DNA of 6,790 nt from a bacterium. GTDB taxonomy: Bacteria; Fidelibacterota; Marinisomatia; Marinisomatales; JAHJCW01. Shown here in pieces: positions 1-5,786 of this stretch. The notes under the pieces were generated by a model. The model searched no databases. It was given only the letters and a program-made list of their open reading frames with translations, and was not told where the DNA came from. A program made the position numbers and the translations under genes. Within the stretch, counting starts at the first letter, position 1, and every line of letters starts with the position of its first letter. Location: contig JAUXHY010000072.1 in the NCBI GenBank assembly GCA_030621275.1, positions 1 to 6,790 of the forward strand, read 5' to 3'.

Positions 1-1
1 G

Positions 2-490
2 GGTAATGTTGGTAATGGTTGGTTCATCGGCGGTGGCGGATATGGTTATGAAAAAATTCAAAAAATCTCCGTTGATGGTGGCACAAGACGTTATGAATAT
101 CTAATCGGCTTTGGCGGTATGACCGTTAATAAAAAAATCGCGCTCGCAAAAAATGTTATAGTTGATTTAGGATTGCTTATCGGTGGTGGAGAGGCTTCAT
201 TAGAACTTCGTCAAACCGATGGTGATTATTCGTGGAATGCTGATTTTGATGACAATCCTAATTACTATTCATTAAAATATCGGAAAGCGTTCCTAGCGTA
301 CCAACCAACCGCTGGTGTGTTAGTTCGTATACTTCCATGGATGGGTATCAAAGGTTCCGTAGGCTACCTTGGTTCCTTTGCAATTAACGAAGAATGGAAA
401 GATGATTATTTTGATTATACCGTTGGTGGTAATTCACCGAAAACCTTGGGCGGAATGACTTACTCCTTGGGTGTTTGGTTCGGACACTAA
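2..490 (+). CDS. Probable outer-membrane beta-barrel protein, 3' part only
   Basis: The reading frame is open from the first full codon of the window to the TAA at 488-490, giving 162 residues of a protein whose start lies upstream. An ATG at 119 is in frame, but the same kind of sequence continues before it, so it is an internal Met. The visible part is rich in Gly, Tyr, Phe and Trp and is built of alternating polar/apolar stretches of about 10 residues (for example NVIVDLGLLIGGG, AGVLVRILPWMGIKGSVGYLG and GMTYSLGVWFGH), separated by polar Asp/Asn-rich loops. That is the usual look of transmembrane beta-strands and extracellular loops, and the aromatic C-terminal strand fits. I do not recognise a specific family. 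Base composition is visibly less AT-rich than the regulatory genes that follow. A terminator 19 bases after the stop suggests it ends its transcription unit. Confidence 0.6.
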   Translation, partial: GNVGNGWFIGGGGYGYEKIQKISVDGGTRRYEYLIGFGGMTVNKKIALAKNVIVDLGLLIGGGEASLELRQTDGDYSWNADFDDNPNYYSLKYRKAFLAYQPTAGVLVRILPWMGIKGSVGYLGSFAINEEWKDDYFDYTVGGNSPKTLGGMTYSLGVWFGH

Positions 491-509
491 TCAATCCTCC
501 TAGAATGGT

Positions 510-549
510 AAAAGTGGTCGGTTATGGTGACAACCGACCACTTTTTTTT
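510..549 (+). terminator. Rho-independent terminator after the barrel gene
   Basis: A perfect 14-bp stem has arms at 510-523 (AAAAGTGGTCGGTT) and 532-545 (AACCGACCACTTTT) and an 8-nt loop at 524-531. The 3' arm runs into a block of eight T at 542-549. The GC-rich centre of the stem and the T-run make this a strong intrinsic terminator that separates the barrel gene from the regulatory operon. Confidence 0.93.
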
Positions 550-598
550 ATGTCTAAGATGATAGTACAATTAAGTCAATTATTATTTAATTTATATT

Positions 599-1183
599 AT
601 GGAAACAGGAATTTTTGCTGCATTTTCAAAAAAAGTAATAAGTACAATTATTGCTGTGGGATCCATGTTCTATTCAAGGATAGATGGGGTAACACCTACC
701 ATGAATTCTCCTGAAATCCAATATAAAAACGATTATATTTATATTTCCACGATTATAGAAAATTGTTATACGGAAGACCTTAATCAAATTTTCTATTCAG
801 GTAATATGATACCAATATATTTCTCCGTTGATTTATATCAAGTTGGTCAAAAAGATCCTGATTCAACATATAACTTTTATCACGCTCTTCAATATTCACC
901 AATCGGAGATGATTTCACAATTTTTTACTCTGAATTTAATGAAACCATATCATCACTTAATCTTGATCAGGCTAAAACTTTACTCCCGATGATAACAAAC
1001 TACAGAACAACATCTTCCAAAAACATTGATAATAATAGAAATTATTATATAAAAATTACAGCTTGGTTAGATAAGATTCATCTCGAAGGCATGGAAGAAG
1101 AGTTAAACCTTTTATATTATTGGAATAGTATCAAACCGAATAGCACATCTACCGTTTTTACTAAATCTGATTTCCAAATATGA
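599..1183 (+). CDS. Small exported protein resembling DUF4390, first gene of the kinase operon
   Basis: This 194-residue protein has a hydrophobic stretch near its N-terminus (about residues 11-25, after KK at 11-12) that could be a signal peptide or an anchor, so it is probably periplasmic or membrane-tethered. The order of motifs recalls the DUF4390 family from memory: a GNMIPIYFSVDLYQ strand (69-81), a YHALQYS segment (94-100), a SEFNETISSLNLDQAKTLL helix (111-129), then ITAWLDKIHLEGM (153-165) and LNLLYYWNSIKPNS (169-182). In several Proteobacteria DUF4390 genes sit directly before an ntrY-like kinase and an ntrX-like regulator, exactly the order here. The molecular function of DUF4390 is unknown to me. 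The ATG at 599 has no Shine-Dalgarno sequence; an in-frame ATG at 665 (residue 23) is an alternative but would remove the hydrophobic N-terminus. The stop overlaps the kinase start by four bases (ATGA, 1180-1183), which implies translational coupling. Confidence 0.6.
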   Translation: METGIFAAFSKKVISTIIAVGSMFYSRIDGVTPTMNSPEIQYKNDYIYISTIIENCYTEDLNQIFYSGNMIPIYFSVDLYQVGQKDPDSTYNFYHALQYSPIGDDFTIFYSEFNETISSLNLDQAKTLLPMITNYRTTSSKNIDNNRNYYIKITAWLDKIHLEGMEEELNLLYYWNSIKPNSTSTVFTKSDFQI

Positions 1184-2385
1184 GATTTCGTCTTCCATCT
1201 TTCCGTTCGCAAATAATTCTTTTGGTAGTTCTACTAATTGTAACATCAGTATTGTTCTTTCGAGAGTATTTTATAAATAGTTTTCAATCGTTTTCTGATA
1301 CTTCAGAAACATTAAGTATAAATGAAAAATCTCGTAAGTTATATGAAGGTTACAATTTTCAAATAGACAAAATCAATCGTGAACAATTTCGGAGAGATAT
1401 CGAGGAAATAATGTCTACGGAAAATCAGAAAGCTATTGCACGCCGCGTATTTATCAATGAAATAGAACTTTATTCAAAATTTATATTTTTTTTCCTAATA
1501 GTAATCGTAATTATTCTCTTCTTAGTAAGTTTTTATTTTATAACACGACCACTTAAACGATTGCAGGACGCAACTTTACAACTAGCACAAGGAGATTTGG
1601 CTGTAATAGTTAAGGAAAGTAGATTTTCACCTTTAAACGACTTAATTGTATCTTTTAATAACATGTCACATGAACTACTATCAAATAGGAAAAAATTAAT
1701 TCAAGCTGAAAAGGACGCTGCATGGCGCGATATGGCACGTATTTTAGCACATGAAATAAAAAATCCCCTAACTCCAATTAGACTATCCCTTGAACGTTTA
1801 GAAATAAAGTATGCATCAAAATCCAAAGACTTAGATGACGTTTTTTCAAATGTTACAAAAGTAATACACGAAGAAATTGACAACCTGCAAACATTCGCTA
1901 GTGAGTTCTCAAAATTTGCTAGGTTACCTGAAGCGGTTATGAAACATTATAATATAAATCAACAAATAGAAGAAATTTGTACACCATATCAAACAGAATT
2001 AAGAATTGATTTAAAATTGTATGAAAAACTTCCTTCAATATTTGCGGATAAAATCCAAATTAAACAAGTATTAGAAAATTTAATTCAAAATAGTATAAAT
2101 GCAACAAAAGATAATTTTATTATTAAAATTAATACAAACTTTACTGATTCAAATATCAGTATTTCAATACAAGATAATGGTCATGGAATTGAAACAAAAG
2201 ATATAAGCGAAATCTTTAACCCATATTTTACAAAAAGTCGTGGTGGTACTGGACTTGGTTTAGCAATCGTAAGGCGTATTATTGAAAACCATGGTGGTAG
2301 TATTAATGTAGCAAGTAAAATTGGAGTTGGGACCACTTTTAACTTATCATTCCCAATCGTACACAATCAGGAGCAATGTTCATGA
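1180..2385 (+). CDS. NtrY-like membrane sensor histidine kinase
   Basis: A 401-residue sensor kinase that should autophosphorylate on a histidine and pass the phosphate to the regulator encoded next. Two membrane helices (about 10-27 and 100-121) bracket a short polar periplasmic segment of about 72 residues. A HAMP linker follows (about 120-172; FITRPLKRLQDATLQLAQGD). The phosphoacceptor is His191 in HEIKNPLTPIRLS, preceded by AWRDMARILA, a block characteristic of the NtrY family. The ATP-binding domain shows the N box (QVLENLIQNSINA, with Asn300 and Asn304), the G1 box DNGHGI (332-337), the F box FNPYFTKS (346-353) and the G2 box GGTGLGLAIV (355-364), so all catalytic elements are present. 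Classical NtrY proteins are longer (roughly 700 residues) and have a PAS domain between HAMP and the H box; here HAMP runs almost directly into the H box. Start and stop overlap the neighbouring genes by ATGA. The signal sensed is unknown; a role in nitrogen control cannot be assumed. Confidence 0.93.
   Translation: MRFRLPSFRSQIILLVVLLIVTSVLFFREYFINSFQSFSDTSETLSINEKSRKLYEGYNFQIDKINREQFRRDIEEIMSTENQKAIARRVFINEIELYSKFIFFFLIVIVIILFLVSFYFITRPLKRLQDATLQLAQGDLAVIVKESRFSPLNDLIVSFNNMSHELLSNRKKLIQAEKDAAWRDMARILAHEIKNPLTPIRLSLERLEIKYASKSKDLDDVFSNVTKVIHEEIDNLQTFASEFSKFARLPEAVMKHYNINQQIEEICTPYQTELRIDLKLYEKLPSIFADKIQIKQVLENLIQNSINATKDNFIIKINTNFTDSNISISIQDNGHGIETKDISEIFNPYFTKSRGGTGLGLAIVRRIIENHGGSINVASKIGVGTTFNLSFPIVHNQEQCS
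2369..2373 (+). promoter_or_regulatory. Ribosome binding site that fixes the regulator start at 2382
   Basis: AGGAG lies inside the last codons of the kinase gene. It is 8 nt from the ATG at 2382, which is normal spacing, but only 2 nt from the in-frame ATG at 2376, which is too close. The ATG at 2382 also forms an ATGA overlap with the kinase stop, the same junction as at 1180, and gives the usual receiver N-terminus MKILIVDDE. Confidence 0.8.
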
Positions 2386-3734
2386 AAATTTTAATTGTTG
2401 ATGACGAAATTAATATTAGAATGACCCTAAAAGATATATTGGAAGATGAGGGATATGAAACTTGTGTAGCCGGAACCGGTGAAAAGGCAATCAAAATTGC
2501 CTCAAAGGAAAATATTGACATGATTATCCTCGATGTTAAACTTCCCGGTATTGATGGAATTGAAACATATACAAAAATCCACAAAGATAAACCAGAACTA
2601 GATGTGCTCATGATTTCTGGACATAGTGATATATCTACAGCAGTTTCGGCCGTAAAAATAGGAGCTTATGATTTTCTTGAGAAACCACTTTCAATGATAA
2701 AAATCTTGACTGCAGCTCGAAATATTAAAGAAAAACAATCATTAAAAAATAAAGTTGTTCAGGAAGAAAATGCTCAGTATGAAAAAAATAAATTGATCGG
2801 TGAGTCACCACAGATCAAAAATGTTTTATCATTAATTGAAAAAGTAGCTCCAACTGATTCAAAAGTATTAATTCGAGGTGAAAGTGGTACCGGAAAAGAA
2901 CTTGTCGCATTTGCGATTCATCATAATAGCACGCGTAATCGAAAACCGTTTATAAAATTTAATTCAGCTGCTATTCCTTCTTCATTAGTAGAAAGTGAAC
3001 TTTTTGGGCATGAAAAAGGTGCCTTTACGGGAGCTGAATCACAAAAACTAGGCAAACTAGAACAAGCCAATAACGGAACACTTTTCCTTGATGAAATAGG
3101 AGATATGGATTTATCTGTACAGGCAAAAATACTGCGAGTTATCCAGGAAGGTACATTTGAACGAGTGGGCGGCAATAAAACAATAAATATTGATGTGCGA
3201 TTAATTGCAGCAACCCACAAAAGCTTGGAAGAAATGGTGCAAAAAGGAACTTTCCGTGACGACTTATTTTATAGACTTAACGTTGTTCCAATATTGATTC
3301 CATCATTACGTGAACGGGAAGGTGACATTGAAATTTTAACCGAACATTTCCTTGAATATTATTCACGAGAATTCAAAACACAGAAAAAAACAATTTTACC
3401 TTCTGCAATGGAAAATCTAGCACAATATTCCTTACCGGGGAATGTTAGAGAATTAAAAAACATTATCGAACGACTATGTATTCTTGTTACAAAAGATTTT
3501 ATCACCAAAGATGATATTGCACCACATCTCTTACTAAAGAAGTCATCTTCTGAATTAGATATTGCAACAGTTGAAGGTAAATCCTTCAAAGAAGTAAAAT
3601 TCAATTTTGAAAAAAAATTCTTACAACAACAATTAAAACAATATCATTGGAATATAAGTTTAATCGCAAAAAAACTTGGTATACAACAACCCAATCTTTC
3701 TAGAAAAATCAAAGAATTAGGACTATCCAAATAA
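2382..3734 (+). CDS. Sigma-54-dependent response regulator, NtrC/NtrX type
   Basis: A 450-residue transcription activator and the likely partner of the NtrY-like kinase. Receiver domain, residues 1-115: acidic pocket Asp7/Asp8, phosphoacceptor Asp51 in IILDVKLPGIDG, Ser79 in MISGH and Lys101 in LEKP. Central AAA+ domain, about 138-370: Walker A GESGTGKE (166-173), the sigma-54 contact loop GAFTGA (213-218, within ELFGHEKGAFTGAE), Walker B GTLFLDEIGDM (232-242), an arginine-rich segment FRDDLFYRLNVVPI (291-304) and LPGNVRELKN (351-360). The C-terminal Fis-type helix-turn-helix is at about 409-448 (WNISLIAKKLGIQQPNLSRKIKELGL). All residues needed for phosphorylation, ATP hydrolysis and sigma-54 contact are present, so it should remodel sigma-54 RNA polymerase at enhancer-dependent promoters. 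Length is normal for the family. The domain layout and the kinase partner favour NtrX over NtrC. Target genes are not evident in this window. Confidence 0.95.
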   Translation: MKILIVDDEINIRMTLKDILEDEGYETCVAGTGEKAIKIASKENIDMIILDVKLPGIDGIETYTKIHKDKPELDVLMISGHSDISTAVSAVKIGAYDFLEKPLSMIKILTAARNIKEKQSLKNKVVQEENAQYEKNKLIGESPQIKNVLSLIEKVAPTDSKVLIRGESGTGKELVAFAIHHNSTRNRKPFIKFNSAAIPSSLVESELFGHEKGAFTGAESQKLGKLEQANNGTLFLDEIGDMDLSVQAKILRVIQEGTFERVGGNKTINIDVRLIAATHKSLEEMVQKGTFRDDLFYRLNVVPILIPSLREREGDIEILTEHFLEYYSREFKTQKKTILPSAMENLAQYSLPGNVRELKNIIERLCILVTKDFITKDDIAPHLLLKKSSSELDIATVEGKSFKEVKFNFEKKFLQQQLKQYHWNISLIAKKLGIQQPNLSRKIKELGLSK

Positions 3735-3908
3735 AGTTAACAAATAAAATTAATATATAGTCAATAATATCTGCTGTCTAGTTATTTTTTTGTTTTATTT
3801 GCCTAATTCGTTGTAATTGCTTTGTATAATCAGTGGTTTTTTATATTCAAATATTTTTTTCAAATCATTTCTACTATACTACAGCTAATCGGTAGAATCC
3901 ACTTTTTA

Positions 3909-3937
3909 TTGATAATTAGACAATTATATCGTATAAT
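3909..3937 (+). promoter_or_regulatory. Sigma-70-type promoter for the repeat-protein operon
   Basis: A -35 box TTGATA (3909-3914, five of six consensus bases) and a -10 box TATAAT (3932-3937, six of six) are separated by exactly 17 nt. Transcription would start near 3944, giving an untranslated leader of about 200 nt before the ATG at 4143. The region is AT-rich, so chance matches occur, but both boxes with ideal spacing are unusual. FCB bacteria often use a different -7/-33 promoter form; whether this phylum reads the E. coli-like form is assumed. Confidence 0.55.
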
Positions 3938-3956
3938 AATTAATTAAAATATACGA
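3929..3956. repeat. Inverted repeat over the -10 box, possible operator
   Basis: Perfect 7-bp arms TCGTATA (3929-3935) and TATACGA (3950-3956) flank a 14-nt AT-only spacer. The left arm contains the start of the TATAAT -10 box and the right arm falls just after the predicted transcription start, where a dimeric repressor would be placed. The arms contain the only CG dinucleotides of the immediate surroundings. No regulator family is indicated. Confidence 0.35.
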
Positions 3957-3994
3957 ATTATTGTATTTTATGCCTTATTGAGACTCAGTGGAAG

Positions 3995-4031
3995 GTAATT
4001 CTATAATTACAAGTACACGGTGAGGTGTACT
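3995..4031 (+). promoter_or_regulatory. Two adjacent stem-loops in the 5' leader
   Basis: Stem-loop 1 has perfect 6-bp arms GTAATT (3995-4000) and AATTAC (4005-4010) with a CTAT loop. After one base, stem-loop 2 has perfect 7-bp arms AGTACAC (4012-4018) and GTGTACT (4025-4031) with a GGTGAG loop. They end exactly at an in-frame ATG (4032), and the loop and 3' arm of stem-loop 2 contain GAGGTG, which resembles a Shine-Dalgarno sequence. They could form a structured leader RNA or be protein-binding DNA repeats. I match them to no known riboswitch class. Confidence 0.4.
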
Positions 4032-4142
4032 ATGAAATATGTGACCTATAATGGGGGCATTCCTTTTAGTCAGATTTCTGCATCTTTTCTACAAGATGTT
4101 CTATTCAATAACAACCAACAACGTACAAGGAATATCAATATT

Positions 4143-5783
4143 ATGAAAAAAATACTAATACTTTTAGTGTTAATAATATCCTTACCACTACATGCGCAGG
4201 ATATAACAAATAAATTAGGCGGTAACACCGCCAACGAAACCTATGATGTAACCGATTCCAATGATAATCTGCTTTTTCGTGTACAGGGTGATGGAAATGT
4301 AGGTATTGGGATAATAAATCCAACTTATAGTTTAACAGTTCAGAAAGATCTTGGTATAACAACAGGCGAACATTTCTTCGCAAGTTTTTTTCTTCCTGGC
4401 GGTGATGCACAAACATCGATAGGATATAGAGCGGATGGAACCAACGTAACTCGATCCATTGTGCGCGCTGGCAATAATCGTCCTCTTGACCTTGGAACAA
4501 CAGGTAGTCGACAAGCTTTATCAATTTTAGATAACGGTAATGTTGGTATTGGTATTATAAACCCCGATGAGAAACTCCATATAGCAGGTAACATGAGACT
4601 TAATGGCGCTTTAGAAGATAAAGATGGAGAGGCGGGTACAGCAGGACAAATACTATCTTCCACTGTAACGGGAACCGATTGGATTGCAGCCCCAACAAGT
4701 AATTCAGGATGGTCTCTTACCGGAAATGCGGGAACAACTGCCAGTAAAAATTTTGTAGGTACTACGGATGACATAGCTCTTGAATTTAAGGTAAACGGAA
4801 ATAGAGCAATGCGTTATGAACCAGATGCATTAAGCCCCAATATAATAGGTGGCTATAACGGTAATAGTGTAACTGGTGGTGTTTACGGTGCATTTATTGG
4901 TGGCGGAGGTTATACGAGTTATGAAAACACGGTTACTGCCAATTATGGCTCTGTTATTGGTGGCCGAAAAAATACAGCAAGTGGTGCCTATTCTACCGCT
5001 ATGGGGCGTGAGTCAACAGCAAGTGGAGAAACATCAATTGCTATGGGTGTGGCTACAACAGCTACCAAAAAAGCCTCAGTAGCAATGGGAAATGAAACTA
5101 TAGCTAGCGCAATTGCAGCTACAGCCATTGGATCGCAGACATTGGCAAGCGCAACAACTTCTACAGCCATGGGATATAAAACAACAGCAAGCGGAGCTAT
5201 CTCTACAGCCATGGGATATCAGACGACAGCAAGCGGAGAATATTCAACAGTAATGGGTAATTTTACTGTAGCTGAATCATTTAGTTGTTTAGCAATCGGA
5301 CAATATAATGTTGGTGGCGGACATGCCACACTATGGACATTAACAGACCCATTATTTGAAGTAGGTATCGGTACAAATAGTAGTGATAAAAAAAATGCAA
5401 TGACTGTATTGAAGAATGGAAAAATAGGTATTGGTACAACGACTCCCGATGCAACCTTGGATGTTAACGGTACAGTTAAAATGTTTGGTAAATGGGATGA
5501 TACCTCGTATAAACCGGAGGCTACTTATTATACAAAGACTGATGGCTTTGTATTGGCTTCATTTATGAGCGTTGCCGGAGGTAAAATAACAATCAGTGGA
5601 AGAACTGATACAAATTTAACACCAAAAACCACTAGAGTACTTGAAAGCAGTATAGGAATCTTAGGAGAAATAGCTTGGGTAAGTATTACAATGCCAGTGA
5701 AACAAGCGAATTATTGGATGGTAGCTTCAGAAGGTACTAAAATTGATAAATTCGTAATTAATTGGATTCCATTAGGGCAATAG
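4143..5783 (+). CDS. Secreted YadA-head-like repeat protein with tail-fibre-like modules
   Basis: A 546-residue exported protein, probably an adhesin or fibre. The start at 4143 is chosen because it opens a classical signal peptide (MKKILILLVLIISLPLHA, cleavage after Ala18); AAGGA at 4127-4131 is a weak ribosome site. Two GNVGIGIINP modules (51-60, 132-141) and a related GKIGIGTTTP module (426-435) resemble the GIGTTNP...LDVNG units of tail-fibre-like proteins. A GTAGQILSSTVTGTDW linker (165-180) is followed by a WSLTGNAGTTASKNFVGTTD block (190-209) and the IGG/GGGG segment (235-256), a lead-in I recall from YadA-like repeat proteins. Nine 14-residue head repeats (268-393, xxSTAMGxxTTASG) follow. 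The last 100 residues (447-546) are beta-rich and end in FVINWIPLGQ, a possible binding domain. No YadA membrane anchor, coiled-coil stalk, Peptidase_S74 chaperone or type IX sorting domain is visible. It is probably cotranscribed with the next gene. Confidence 0.8.
   Translation: MKKILILLVLIISLPLHAQDITNKLGGNTANETYDVTDSNDNLLFRVQGDGNVGIGIINPTYSLTVQKDLGITTGEHFFASFFLPGGDAQTSIGYRADGTNVTRSIVRAGNNRPLDLGTTGSRQALSILDNGNVGIGIINPDEKLHIAGNMRLNGALEDKDGEAGTAGQILSSTVTGTDWIAAPTSNSGWSLTGNAGTTASKNFVGTTDDIALEFKVNGNRAMRYEPDALSPNIIGGYNGNSVTGGVYGAFIGGGGYTSYENTVTANYGSVIGGRKNTASGAYSTAMGRESTASGETSIAMGVATTATKKASVAMGNETIASAIAATAIGSQTLASATTSTAMGYKTTASGAISTAMGYQTTASGEYSTVMGNFTVAESFSCLAIGQYNVGGGHATLWTLTDPLFEVGIGTNSSDKKNAMTVLKNGKIGIGTTTPDATLDVNGTVKMFGKWDDTSYKPEATYYTKTDGFVLASFMSVAGGKITISGRTDTNLTPKTTRVLESSIGILGEIAWVSITMPVKQANYWMVASEGTKIDKFVINWIPLGQ
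4944..5321 (+). repeat. Nine tandem 42-bp units coding for YadA-type head repeats
   Basis: Nine consecutive units of exactly 42 bp encode residues 268-393. Each has Ser or Ala at position 3, Gly at position 7 and mostly Thr-Ala-Ser-Gly at positions 11-14. Units 6 (5154-5195) and 7 (5196-5237) are the most alike, 35 of 42 bases by my count with an 18-base identical core, which suggests recent duplication. Outer units are more diverged at DNA level. Because the unit is a multiple of three, gain or loss of copies keeps the frame and would only change the length of the head. Confidence 0.9.
5774..5777 (+). promoter_or_regulatory. Ribosome binding site for the TTG-started gene
   Basis: AGGG near the end of the preceding gene lies 9 nt upstream of the TTG at 5787. 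No ATG occurs in that frame before the signal peptide, so this site supports the TTG as the start. Confidence 0.45.
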
Positions 5784-5786
5784 AAA

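Larger units (their letters stand above)
3735..4142. other. 408-base AT-rich intergenic region with promoter and structured leader
   Basis: No convincing gene lies here. The first part (3735-3900) is T-rich on the + strand and has no GC-rich hairpin after the regulator stop, so I see no intrinsic terminator for the operon. From 3909 on it holds a near-consensus promoter, an inverted repeat over the -10, a 9-base palindrome TGAGACTCA (3979-3987) and two adjacent stem-loops (3995-4031), described separately. The frame of the downstream gene is open back to a GTG at 4020 and an ATG at 4032, but the signal peptide begins at 4143. Confidence 0.7.

Noticed and set aside
491..598. Sigma-54 (-24/-12) promoter in the intergenic regions before 599 or 4143
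   Set aside because: I tested GG pairs on the + strand of 491-598 and 3735-4142 for GC ten bases later and found none, so no autoregulation or control of the downstream operon by the regulator can be claimed.
475..714. Open frame of 79 codons overlapping the terminator
   Set aside because: It runs through the terminator hairpin and into the gene at 599 in another frame, with cysteine-rich, low-quality protein sequence.
3762..3791. Terminator after the response regulator (AATAA/TTATT followed by T-run)
   Set aside because: Only a 5-bp all-A/T stem with a 14-nt loop; too weak to support.
3825..3830. TATAAT as another -10 box
   Set aside because: No -35-like hexamer at 16-18 nt; the nearest, TTGCCT, is 20 nt away. 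The pair at 3909-3937 is far better.
4020..4142. N-terminal extension of the repeat protein from GTG 4020 or ATG 4032
   Set aside because: It would bury a textbook signal peptide behind about 40 residues. ATG 4143 is preferred, though the ATG 4032 with its hairpin is kept as a finding.
3940..4142. Known riboswitch (for example cyclic di-GMP)
   Set aside because: The hairpins lack the conserved core bases I would expect of the classes I know.
4340..5212. Minus-strand open frames opposite the repeat protein
   Set aside because: They mirror the repeats of the + strand gene, lack ribosome sites and show no recognisable domain.
4944..5321. CRISPR array
   Set aside because: The 42-bp periodicity is continuous, coding and in frame, with no unique spacers between identical repeats.
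4143..5783. Prophage tail fibre gene
   Set aside because: The protein has a signal peptide, and no phage structural, integrase or lysis genes are nearby; the resemblance is at module level only.
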